Of a DNA stretch of 26,727 bases, positions 7,955 to 14,570 are shown piece after piece. A program made the translations under genes and the position numbers. The notes below the pieces were generated by a model, which saw only the letters and a list, made by a program, of their open reading frames with translations, was not told where the DNA came from and ran no database searches. Position 1 is the first letter of the stretch; every line of letters starts with the position of its first letter. Source of the DNA: Gammaproteobacteria bacterium UBA2168. GTDB lineage: Bacteria; Pseudomonadota; Gammaproteobacteria; Pseudomonadales; Azotimanducaceae. The DNA is taken from contig DCWG01000145.1 of the NCBI GenBank assembly GCA_002327525.1, positions 1 through 26,727 on the forward strand, given 5' to 3'.

Positions 7955-8580
7955 TCGTCAGGTCCTCACAATTGACTTCGACATCCGAAAATACGCCCCC
8001 ACGCAGGGCAACAGCAACAACGCTGACCCACCGAGCGCCGTGAGGAACTATCCTCTTGCCAAGCGCAGCACCGCCAATGCCCTGCCGAACTTGATCTGGG
8101 CGATTGAGCGGTGCCGTAATTTGCGCTCCGATGCGCAGGGTGTCTTGCAGGCGGCGAGTTCGCTCAAGCACACGAGGGCCCGATCCGCTATCTCGACTGC
8201 TACCGAAACGTAGGTTGCGAATACGACACGTCCCGGGCAGCGGTACAACGTACCGGTGTAAAAATGACTGAGTTCAGCCGCTCCATGAGGCAAATCCGAG
8301 ACCCGTATCGTGCGCTCGCCCGGCACGAACAACGCCTCTACACACACATCGTTACCGCCGGTTCAGGATTGAGTTCCCACACCTTTTCCGCGAGCTCAGC
8401 CGGCCAGGTACCGGCTGCCATCCTCGCGGAGTTGGCCAACACGACGAACCACACGGCTATCGGATCCTGGCGCGCGATACGTTCTAAGTTGGCAAGAACA
8501 TCCGCGGGGAAGGCACTTTGCCACCGTTTGCCACATAGCGCACGTTTCACGCGCGCGCATCGACGTACATTACGGCCCGT
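7955..8580. other. Gene-poor gap, possible minus-strand remnant
   Basis: No intact gene with ribosome site was found. On the minus strand the stretch from about 8525 to 8338 reads like real protein (FPADVLANLERIARQDPIAV, then ARMAAGTWPAELAEKVWELN) before a TAG at 8340-8338. A different frame continues from 8347 to 8048 (VEALFVPGERTIRVSDLPHG onwards). The family is not recognised. The amino-acid composition and high third-position GC suggest a decayed gene with a frameshift near 8340, but a chance antisense frame cannot be excluded. A weak promoter for the NIPSNAP-like gene (TTGCTG, 18 nt, TATTTT on the minus strand) lies near 8010. Confidence 0.25.
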
Positions 8581-9027
8581 ATGGACCGCACGTTTCACAT
8601 CGATCCCGACGCCGGACTCGTCACCATCAAATTGAGCGGCGCTTTCGGAATGCCTGAGCTCAGGATACTGGCCGAGCAGATCTCGGCTCATCCGGCGTAC
8701 CACCCCTCACTGCCTCAGCTCGTCGACTGCAGAGACATGGCGCCCAATCGCGAACAGTTTCAACCCCGCGAATTCCTGGGCTTCGCGCTGCGATTCTATC
8801 GCTCTCGCGCACACACGAGCATCGCCCTGGTGGTGGACCCCACCATGGAACGAGGGGTAATGGCCACCATCTATCGCCTGGCATGCGCCATGGGAACAGC
8901 CGAGTTGTTCGATGACTATCAGCTGGCGCTGAAGTGGCTGATGCGGTGTGAGTTTGCTGCGCGAGGACCGGCGCTCCAGCACGATCCCGCATCGCCCCTC
9001 ACTGGAGCAGCCAAATTCCACCGGTAA
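8581..9027 (+). CDS. SpoIIAA/STAS-like protein of unknown function
   Basis: 148 residues. It opens with the beta-strand pattern FHIDPDAGLVTIKLSGAF, followed by a helix (MPELRILAEQISAHPAYHPS), a strand with acidic end (LPQLVDCRDMAP) and a later strand IALVVDPTMERG. It ends near ELFDDYQLALKWL, which is the usual last helix of SpoIIAA-like/STAS-fold hypothetical proteins. The phosphorylatable serine of anti-anti-sigma factors is not evident, so a sigma-regulating role should not be assumed. The ATG has no clear Shine-Dalgarno. Its last 29 nt overlap, tail to tail, the membrane-peptide gene on the other strand. Confidence 0.65.
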   Translation: MDRTFHIDPDAGLVTIKLSGAFGMPELRILAEQISAHPAYHPSLPQLVDCRDMAPNREQFQPREFLGFALRFYRSRAHTSIALVVDPTMERGVMATIYRLACAMGTAELFDDYQLALKWLMRCEFAARGPALQHDPASPLTGAAKFHR

Positions 9028-9166
9028 GGGTACCGACCGTGCCCCAGAACAGATAAGGGCTTAGATAGACCAGTAGCTGGGCAAAACGCTCGTTAGCGCT
9101 GAGGCTCGCATTTGGAGCACTCTCCGTCGCCTGTTCATTCAACCCGTAGTTCATGTCCATTCCCAT
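8999..9166 (-). CDS. Small single-helix membrane peptide (55 aa)
   Basis: From the ATG at 9166 the product is 55 residues: a polar N-terminus (MNYGLNEQATESAPNASLSA), then NERFAQ and a hydrophobic C-terminal helix LLVYLSPYLFWGTVGTLTGG ending IWLLQ. An in-frame frame extends further upstream (possible ATG at 9253), but that extension is Arg/Gly/Ser-rich and less protein-like; ATGs at 9160 and 9154 would trim only the tip. A purine-rich GAGCAGCGAGCAGT precedes the start. I do not recognise the family. A one-helix peptide downstream (minus direction) of a LexA box, with no gene between, is the kind of product made by SOS-induced small membrane toxins, but no homology to TisB is claimed. It overlaps the STAS-like gene end by 29 nt. 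Confidence 0.5.
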   Translation of the reverse strand: MGMDMNYGLNEQATESAPNASLSANERFAQLLVYLSPYLFWGTVGTLTGGIWLLQ

Positions 9167-9464
9167 ACTGCTCGCTGCTCGTTTTCGTCCTCGACACCCG
9201 CCAGATCGTTCGAGGTGCCAACCAGATCCTAGATTAGCGTGTGCGAACGCCATCACATTTCGCACTTCGTCGGTGTCATGTGAAAGCGATGTAAAGGGTG
9301 TAAGACGTTGTCGAGAATGCCGGGAGAAGGGGCAGTGAAACAGTTGCTGAAATCGAAAAGTGAAGAAAGTATGGATTCGAAATCGCTAACTCATTGATGT
9401 TGCTTGCGAATTGAAATTAGCCCTTTTTCGCAGGGTTCCTTTCTGAAATGGATTCTGTATGCTA
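9167..9464. other. Non-coding stretch between membrane peptide and LexA box
   Basis: About 300 nt, more AT-rich than the surroundings, with no convincing ORF on either strand. It contains an imperfect stem TGCGAA...TTCGCA (about 9406-9432). If transcription starts at the LexA box on the minus strand, this would be a long 5' untranslated leader of the 55-residue peptide. Confidence 0.35.
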
Positions 9465-9557
9465 GGCCACCTCACTAGCCGGCGCTGTATGTATATACAG
9501 TGTATATTCTCCTCGGCAGGGCGAACACACGCGCATATAGCCCGGCTAGTTGAGGCC
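9465..9557. repeat. Imperfect long inverted repeat around the LexA box
   Basis: The arm GGCC-ACCTC-ACTAGCCGG (9465-9482) faces CCGGCTAGT-TGAGGCC (9542-9557). Nine contiguous pairs (ACTAGCCGG/CCGGCTAGT) plus a GGCC/GGCC end pair form, with a small bulge. The 59-nt interior carries the LexA box. A second small repeat, GCTAG...CTAGC, overlaps the left arm at 9461-9479. Confidence 0.6.
9485..9500. promoter_or_regulatory. LexA (SOS) box
   Basis: CTGTATGTATATACAG is CTGT-N8-ACAG, the gammaproteobacterial LexA operator. It differs from the ideal core CTGTATATATATACAG at a single base, and at 4 of 20 positions from the extended E. coli consensus. An AT-rich TATATT (9503-9508) right after it could be the -10 of a rightward promoter, which LexA would occlude; the matching -35 is poor. 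No protein gene follows rightwards before the terminator at 9565-9591. Confidence 0.75.
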
Positions 9558-9591
9558 AATTTCGAAAAGCACGCGAATGCGTGCTTTTTTT
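9509..9591 (+). ncRNA. Candidate LexA-controlled small RNA (predicted)
   Basis: The interval between the LexA box with its TATATT and a strong intrinsic terminator is about 80 nt and has no ORF with a ribosome site. This is the layout of a short non-coding transcript of about 75-85 nt. Its 3' end would be the terminator hairpin, and its interior contains the CCGGCTAGTTGAGGCC arm. No known RNA family is recognised. The existence and exact 5' end are inferred. Confidence 0.4.
9565..9591 (+). terminator. Strong Rho-independent terminator
   Basis: AAAAGCACGC (9565-9574), loop GAAT and GCGTGCTTTT (9579-9588) form a perfect 10-bp stem running into a T7 tract (9585-9591). The A-run upstream also makes it partly usable from the other strand. 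Confidence 0.92.
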
Positions 9592-9598
9592 GTCTGTC

Positions 9599-9683
9599 GC
9601 GCGCGTAGCGCGCTATTACGAATCCGCCTGCGGATTCGGAACACTAGAGATTTCAGCTTCGCTCCAGTTCGTCCGCGCCGGAC
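9599..9683. repeat. Cluster of three perfect short palindromes
   Basis: GCGCGC-GTA-GCGCGC (9599-9613), CGAATCCGC-CT-GCGGATTCG (9619-9638) and GTCCG-CGC-CGGAC (9671-9683) follow one another after the terminator. They resemble extragenic palindromic elements. Only one copy of each is present in the window. Confidence 0.55.
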
Positions 9684-9692
9684 GTGTCCGAT

Positions 9693-10072
9693 CTAACCTG
9701 ATTTGAATTTGAAGCCTGGCGATGCGGGATGTCGTGATAGGAGAGTCGCAACGCTCGGTTTGTCGGCTATGATGTTGGTCATCATGCGCGGTCCCTCATC
9801 GAGATCCACGAGCGCGATGGCGTAGGAGCCATCCCATGCAGGATGTGGCCGTTCGTTGATGACGTAGCTGGCAAACGTTGCTCGTCCGCTGGCGGCAAAC
9901 ACTTTGATTTTCTCAACGCTGCAAGAGGGGCCGAACGGCCGCGGCGGGAAGTAAAAGTGCTCGCAGCCTAACAGCGCTGCAGTCGTAACTCTGCGTTGGC
10001 CGCGCCGTCCCAGAAGTGCTGCGTCTCGGGTGTGGGAACAGGAATAGATCGAGCAGGTCTCCCAGCAGGCAT
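9693..10072 (-). pseudogene. DUF35 / Zn-ribbon OB-fold protein, frameshifted
   Basis: Intact relatives pair with thiolase-like enzymes in acyl-CoA metabolism. From ATG at 10072 the frame reads SIPVPTPETQHFWDGAANAE then LRLQRC and stops at a TAG (9970-9968). One frame away the protein resumes as GCEHFYFPPRPFGPSC (the rubredoxin-like zinc ribbon with Cys residues) and continues with FAASGRATFASYVIN, HPAWDGSYAIALVDLDEGPR and MMTNIIADK, typical of the OB domain. One missing base near 9970 explains the break. The last 20 or so residues also look abnormal (SRHPASPGFKFKSG), suggesting a second lesion. The start lies 1 nt after the cysQ stop. No thiolase partner is present. Confidence 0.8.
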
Positions 10073-10073
10073 C

Positions 10074-10895
10074 TCAGCCCTTCTCGGGGACGACGGGCAA
10101 CTTCTCACACCATGCGTAGTCACGGTCAGACACGGCAATAAACTCAGGATTGAGAAACGTCTCTTCCTTGTTGTAGAGAATGGGTTTGCCGTTGACGTTC
10201 CACACGTCTCCACCTGCCGCCGCCAGCACTGCATGCGCGGCACCGATGTCCCACTCCGAGGTCAGCCCGAGGCGTGGATACAGATCGGCCTCACCTTCCG
10301 CCAGGATGCACAGTTTCAGCGAACTGCCGACGGGCGTACGGACAACGCCCGGGAACACGCCCGCCAGATCTTCGAGGTAACCCTCGAGACGCTCGCCACC
10401 GTGACTGCGACTTGCAACCACCGTGACCGAATTGGTGTCCTTCATGGGGCGTCCCGACAGGGTTCTGACACCATCAGCGCCGTGGCACTGGCAGGATCCC
10501 GAGGCAACGTTGCCCACGTAGATCTTGTTCTGTACCGGCACACCAACGAAGCCAAATGTCGGCTGGCCGTTTTCGATCAACGCGATGTTGACCGTGAATT
10601 CGCCATTGCGATTTATGAACTCCTTGGTGCCGTCCAGAGGATCGACCAGCCAGTAACGTGTCCAGCCCCGCCGCTCGGTGTGGGACGGCGGAACAGACTC
10701 CTCAGAAAGCATCGGGATTTCCGGCGTGAGTTCCTCGAGACGTTTTTCGATGATCTTGTGGGCCGCGAGATCGGCCTGTGTGAGCGGCGAGTCATCACCC
10801 TTGTGCTCCACATCGAAATCCGTTTCGTATACTTTCAGGATGGCCTCACCCGCCTCGCGGGTGAGATCGATCAGATCATCAACCCTGAATTCCAT
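10074..10895 (-). CDS. cysQ: 3'(2'),5'-bisphosphate nucleotidase CysQ
   Basis: Removes the 3' phosphate of PAP/PAPS, preventing PAP build-up during sulfate assimilation; a magnesium-dependent member of the inositol-monophosphatase superfamily acting in the cytoplasm. 273 residues. Metal-binding motifs are in order: GDDSPLTQADLAA (33-45), LSEES (63-67), DPLDGTKEFI (85-94) and EWDIGAAHAVL (214-224, Asp216). The ATG at 10895 has AAGGAGC 5 nt upstream. It is downstream of nudE in the same direction (22-nt gap), the arrangement known from pseudomonads, and is followed by the broken DUF35 gene. Confidence 0.97.
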   Translation of the reverse strand: MEFRVDDLIDLTREAGEAILKVYETDFDVEHKGDDSPLTQADLAAHKIIEKRLEELTPEIPMLSEESVPPSHTERRGWTRYWLVDPLDGTKEFINRNGEFTVNIALIENGQPTFGFVGVPVQNKIYVGNVASGSCQCHGADGVRTLSGRPMKDTNSVTVVASRSHGGERLEGYLEDLAGVFPGVVRTPVGSSLKLCILAEGEADLYPRLGLTSEWDIGAAHAVLAAAGGDVWNVNGKPILYNKEETFLNPEFIAVSDRDYAWCEKLPVVPEKG

Positions 10896-10917
10896 AACTG
10901 CTCCTTATTACAAATAG

Positions 10918-11478
10918 TCAGCACCCGAGAAACGGGCGCGCCAGACACAGCGCCGCGATGGCGCGAGCCTCCCAGAAGCTGTCGCTGGCAAGAAGTTCAT
11001 CGAAGCGTGCAAGCGGCCATGTTACCAGTTCCGGCGGAACGGGTTCGTCACCCGGCAAACGCTGGGCGTAGAGATCTTGAGCCAGCATCGCGTGAATGGT
11101 GAACCCCATGTGGCCGGGGGCGAGATTGAGGTGCTTGAGCTCACTGATGCGTTGAGCACCATAGCCGATCTCTTCCTTGAGTTCGCGGTTAGCCGCCTCG
11201 GCCAGTGTCTCCCCGCGCTCCGCAGCACCTTTGGGTAAGGTGAGTTGAATTTCGTGAAACCCGGCTGCGTATTCGCGGATGAGCATCAGTTCCCGCTGTT
11301 CGTTTACCGCCACCACGATGACCGCGGGATAACCACGGGCCGGAAGGCGCTCGTAGGTACGCCGCTCACCGTTGCTGAACTCGAGATCGAGTTCTTCGAT
11401 TGCGAAATACCTGCTCTCAGCTATGGTACGGGCACCGAGGATCTTCGGTACGCGCGAGGTGGTCTGTTGGTCGGTCAT
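10918..11478 (-). CDS. nudE: ADP-compound hydrolase NudE (Nudix)
   Basis: Hydrolyses ADP-ribose, NADH and related dinucleotides. 186 residues from the ATG at 11478; a GTG two codons earlier is an alternative. The complete Nudix box runs from Gly84 to Tyr106: GAAERGETLAEAANRELKEE then IGY, fitting Gx5Ex7REUxEExGU. Upstream, LPARGYPAVIVVAV and LMLIREYAAGFHEIQLTLPKG are characteristic of NudE. It is divergent from yrfG and co-directional with cysQ. The nudE-yrfG-hslR proximity is conserved in gammaproteobacteria, which strengthens the name. Confidence 0.95.
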   Translation of the reverse strand: MTDQQTTSRVPKILGARTIAESRYFAIEELDLEFSNGERRTYERLPARGYPAVIVVAVNEQRELMLIREYAAGFHEIQLTLPKGAAERGETLAEAANRELKEEIGYGAQRISELKHLNLAPGHMGFTIHAMLAQDLYAQRLPGDEPVPPELVTWPLARFDELLASDSFWEARAIAALCLARPFLGC

Positions 11479-11565
11479 CTCCACTCGTCACGTCATGTCA
11501 CAGGCGTATCATACGCGCCGGTACACACCGGAACCTCTGACTAATTCTCGAATGGGTCGCCTCAC

Positions 11566-12264
11566 TTGAAAAAAAATGACTGGAACGAGATCTACTGGAA
11601 CGAGATCGACACCGTGTTTCTGGACATGGACGGTACGCTGCTCGATTTGCACTACGACAACACCCTATGGAACGTCCTGGTGCCGAGACACTACGCCGAG
11701 GCCAGGGCCATCGACGAGGAACAGGCGCGCGCGGTTCTTTTCTCTCACATGAGTGCCGTGCGCTCGACCATCGAGTTTTACTGTCTCGACTACTGGGCGA
11801 ACTTCAGTCAGCTGGACGTCAAGGCACTACACGAGGAACCCGCCCACCTGCTGGACTATCGCGGGGGTGCGAGGGAGTTTCTCGGCTGGCTGCATCGGTG
11901 TGGCAAACAACGGGTGCTCGTCACCAACGCCCACCGCGACAGCCTGGCGGTGAAGGATGCCCACACGGGTTTGACCAAACGGCTCGATGCCGTGTTCTCA
12001 AGTCACGATTTCGGTCACCCCAAGGAAGACGACGCGTTCTGGCGCGCATTCGCCTTGGCTCATGGGTTCGACCCGACACGCTCACTCATGATCGACGACA
12101 ACGAAAACGTACTGGAGGCCGCCGGTCGCGCCGGCGTCGCCCATCTGCTCATCGTGTCGCAGCCCGACTCCAATCGCCCGACTCGTGATGGGCTCGCGTT
12201 TCCCGCATTCAATCACTTCGATGAGATCATGCCTGACGCCTACAACGGTTCGGCACATGACTGA
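11566..12264 (+). CDS. yrfG: GMP/IMP nucleotidase YrfG (HAD family)
   Basis: HAD-superfamily 5'-nucleotidase active on purine monophosphates. 232 residues. Motif I is FLDMDGTLLD with nucleophile Asp20 and Asp22; motif II is VLVTNAHRDS, with GHPKEDDAFW and LMIDDNENVL as motifs III/IV. Relatives begin about 15 residues before motif I. Here no ATG fits: an in-frame TAA lies at 11542, and TTG at 11566 is the only sensible start. The N-terminus contains an exact-looking 15-bp tandem repeat (11579-11608) that gives WNEIYWNEI. The gene overlaps hslR by 8 nt, indicating co-transcription. Confidence 0.93.
   Translation: MKKNDWNEIYWNEIDTVFLDMDGTLLDLHYDNTLWNVLVPRHYAEARAIDEEQARAVLFSHMSAVRSTIEFYCLDYWANFSQLDVKALHEEPAHLLDYRGGAREFLGWLHRCGKQRVLVTNAHRDSLAVKDAHTGLTKRLDAVFSSHDFGHPKEDDAFWRAFALAHGFDPTRSLMIDDNENVLEAAGRAGVAHLLIVSQPDSNRPTRDGLAFPAFNHFDEIMPDAYNGSAHD
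11579..11608 (+). repeat. 15-bp in-frame tandem duplication in yrfG
   Basis: ACTGGAACGAGATCT is followed directly by ACTGGAACGAGATCG. The two copies differ only at the last base and add five residues (WNEI plus Y) to the YrfG N-terminus without breaking the frame. It looks like a recent slippage event. Confidence 0.85.
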
Positions 12265-12652
12265 CGGTGTGCGTCTCGACCGCTGGCTGTGGGCCGCACG
12301 CTTTCACAAAACACGCGCGAAAGCCAAAACCGCCATCGACGCCGGCCACGTGACACTGAACGGTCATCGCGCCAAACCCAGCAAAGAGGTAGCCATCGGC
12401 GCGACGATCACTGTGCGCCGCGGAGAAACCGTCACTACCGTCATCGTGCGAGCACTGTCCGAAAAGCGCGCTAGCGCCACGATCGCCGCCGCGCTCTATG
12501 ACGAGACACCCGAGAGCATCGAGACCCGCGAAGCGCTGCGTGCCCGGCGCCGCATGGAACGCGCCGGCTTGCGCGTACCCATAACAAAACCAGACAAACG
12601 CGGTCGCCGCGCCCTACAGGCCCTCAAAACCCGCCGAGACACCCCGGAATAA
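12257..12652 (+). CDS. hslR: Ribosome-associated heat-shock protein Hsp15 (S4 domain)
   Basis: 131 residues from the ATG at 12257, which overlaps the yrfG stop by 8 nt. Hsp15 binds free 50S subunits carrying nascent chains and helps recycle them after heat shock. The S4 RNA-binding domain is clear: VRLDRWLWAARFHKTRAKAK, then AIDAGHVTLNGHRAKPSKEV and GATITVRRGE. The C-terminus is a basic helical tail (about residues 85-131) with many Arg/Lys, as in E. coli Hsp15 (133 aa). In E. coli hslO follows hslR; here pckA follows directly and hslO is absent. Confidence 0.96.
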   Translation: MTDGVRLDRWLWAARFHKTRAKAKTAIDAGHVTLNGHRAKPSKEVAIGATITVRRGETVTTVIVRALSEKRASATIAAALYDETPESIETREALRARRRMERAGLRVPITKPDKRGRRALQALKTRRDTPE

Positions 12653-12799
12653 CACCGAAAAGTGAAACCGTCCCCGTTTCTGGGGGTTCGCAACGAGTAA
12701 CTAGCCAAACAAGTCAATCACATCCTCATTGCATCTGAAGTTATGCCTGCAAAGAGCGCTGTGGCACAATGCGCCGATCTTTAGAAGGTGCCCAGTTCT

Positions 12800-14362
12800 A
12801 TGGCTCTGGATATCGAGAACACCACCAAAACCACGACCTATCACAACCTCTCCCGGCCCCAGCTGGCCGAGTTGGCGGTCATGCGCGGTGAGGGTCGTTT
12901 TGCCAGCAACGGCGCCATTGTAGTCAACACCGGAAAGCGAACCGGCCGCTCGCCAATGGACCGCTTCATCGTCGACGAGCCCTCCACTTCCGAAACCATA
13001 GACTGGGGTGCAATCAACCACCCCATCGCACCGGATGTCTTCGATGCCCTCTGGGACCGCGTTCACATCTATCTCGCTGATCAGGAGACTTTCGTCTCCG
13101 ATCTGCACGTCGGCGCCGACGCCGAGCACTATCTGCCCATTGAGGTCACCACTCAGTATGCGTGGCACGCGCTTTTCGGCAAGGCGTTGTTCATCACTCC
13201 CGAGCACTACAACCCACACAACAAGGAAATCTGGCAGGTAGTGAATGCACCGGGTTTCATCTGTGATCCCGATCGCGACAACACCAACAGTGATGGCGTG
13301 GTAATACTCAATTTCGCCCAGCGCAAGGTGTTGCTGGCCGGCATGCGCTATGCCGGTGAGATGAAGAAATCCATGTTCGCCGCCCTCAACTTCCTGTTGC
13401 CCGAGAAGGACGTACTGCCCATGCACTGCAGCGCGAACCTCGGCACGCAAGGCGATGTCGCACTGTTTTTCGGTCTCTCCGGCACCGGGAAGACGACATT
13501 GTCCGCGGATCCGAGCCGCTTTCTCATCGGCGACGACGAGCACGGTTGGGGCAAGGGCACGGTCTTCAACTTCGAGGGCGGTTGCTATGCCAAATGCATT
13601 GATCTCACGCGCGAGAACGAACCGGTCATATACGACGCCATCTCATTCGGTTCCATCGTCGAAAACGTGGTGATCGACGACGACACTCGCGTTCCCGACT
13701 ACTCGGATTCGGCTCTCACCGAAAATACCCGTGCATGCTACTCGCGGGACGCCATTGAACTCAAGGTACCTGACAATCGTGCCGGAGAGCCGAACAACAT
13801 CATTTTCCTGACCTGCGATGTCAGCGGCGTGCTGCCGCCCCTGGCCTGCCTGTCCAAGGAGGCGGCGGCATACCACTTCCTGTCAGGATACACGGCCGCT
13901 GTGGGTTCCACGGAGGTAGGCTCCACCGAAGCGTTCAAGGCAACTTTCTCTACCTGTTTCGGGGCACCTTTCTTTCCCCGCCCGGCCGGCGTTTACGCCG
14001 ATCTGCTCATGCGGCGAATGGAGGAGTTCGGATCGAAGGTCTATCTGGTAAACACTGGCTGGACGGGCGGTGGCTATGGCGTCGGATCGCGGTTCGAAAT
14101 TCCGGTGACTCGCGCAATTGTCGCGGCCATTCAGTCGGGAGCGCTGGATCAGGTCGAAACCAGACACCTCGCCGGACTCAATCTGGACGTGCCGCTCACC
14201 GTACCGGGCGTGAGTGCCGAGTTGCTCAATCCGCGTGAGACATGGCAGGACCAGGATGCCTACGACGCCAGCGCGGCGAAACTGATTGGGCTGTTTCAAG
14301 ACAACTTCACCAAGTTTGTCGTGGATCAAGCCATCGTGGACGCGGGCCCTTCGGCAGATTAA
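12800..14362 (+). CDS. pckA: Phosphoenolpyruvate carboxykinase (ATP)
   Basis: Converts oxaloacetate and ATP to phosphoenolpyruvate and CO2, the first step of gluconeogenesis. 520 residues. Motifs: [16 protein letters not shown] (substrate arginine region), MHCSANLG, kinase-1a P-loop [11 protein letters not shown] (about 225-235), [10 protein letters not shown] (metal site) and [10 protein letters not shown]. The ATG at 12800 has AGAAGG 11 nt upstream. A GTG at 12788 in frame would add four residues but sits directly on that ribosome site, so ATG is preferred. No frame break is seen. It is preceded by a 147-nt gap after hslR and followed by the 62-bp tandem repeat. Confidence 0.98.
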   Translation: MALDIENTTKTTTYHNLSRPQLAELAVMRGEGRFASNGAIVVNTGKRTGRSPMDRFIVDEPSTSETIDWGAINHPIAPDVFDALWDRVHIYLADQETFVSDLHVGADAEHYLPIEVTTQYAWHALFGKALFITPEHYNPHNKEIWQVVNAPGFICDPDRDNTNSDGVVILNFAQRKVLLAGMRYAGEMKKSMFAALNFLLPEKDVLPMHCSANLGTQGDVALFFGLSGTGKTTLSADPSRFLIGDDEHGWGKGTVFNFEGGCYAKCIDLTRENEPVIYDAISFGSIVENVVIDDDTRVPDYSDSALTENTRACYSRDAIELKVPDNRAGEPNNIIFLTCDVSGVLPPLACLSKEAAAYHFLSGYTAAVGSTEVGSTEAFKATFSTCFGAPFFPRPAGVYADLLMRRMEEFGSKVYLVNTGWTGGGYGVGSRFEIPVTRAIVAAIQSGALDQVETRHLAGLNLDVPLTVPGVSAELLNPRETWQDQDAYDASAAKLIGLFQDNFTKFVVDQAIVDAGPSAD

Positions 14363-14397
14363 TCTAGTCGGCTACTGTCACCTTTAGTAACACCGGG

Positions 14398-14523
14398 GCG
14401 CGGATGAGATGTCCCATGGTGATGTTCGTGCTTTGAGCAATACACGCCCTCGTCGCGTAGCGCGGATGAGATGTCCCATGGTGATGTTCGTGCTTTGAGC
14501 AATACACGCCCTCGTCGCGTAGC
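14398..14523. repeat. Two tandem copies of a 62-bp unit upstream of gshA
   Basis: The unit at 14398-14459 is repeated exactly at 14460-14521, and the match continues 2 nt into 14522-14523. It starts GCGCGGATGAGATGTCCCAT and ends CTCGTCGCGTA. Within each copy are a CCATGG palindrome and GGA-N7-TCC. The array occupies most of the pckA-gshA gap and ends 47 nt before the gshA start, so it probably belongs to the gshA leader or promoter region. Confidence 0.97.
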
Positions 14524-14570
14524 CCAGAGCGAGGTCATCGCCGTATTTGGGGAGAAGTAGGGGAAAGCGT

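Noticed and set aside
9465..9557. Possible integron attC site
   Set aside because: Length and pairing are suggestive, but GTTGAGG does not fit GTTRRRY at its last base, the left 7-mer is one base short, and no cassette or integrase is nearby.
9996..11102. 368-codon open frame on the plus strand
   Set aside because: It lies antisense to cysQ and nudE, both with full motif sets. The translated product is Arg/His-rich without any family feature.
12661..12690. CCCC-GTTTCT-GGGG hairpin after hslR as terminator
   Set aside because: The stem is only four GC pairs plus wobbles and there is no T tract.
12701..13543. 280-codon open frame on the minus strand
   Set aside because: Antisense shadow of pckA, caused by high GC at third codon positions.
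13900..13935. [11 protein letters not shown] in PckA as an internal duplication
   Set aside because: The same GSTE.GSTEAFK wording is normal in this branch of PckA proteins, so it is not a local repeat event.
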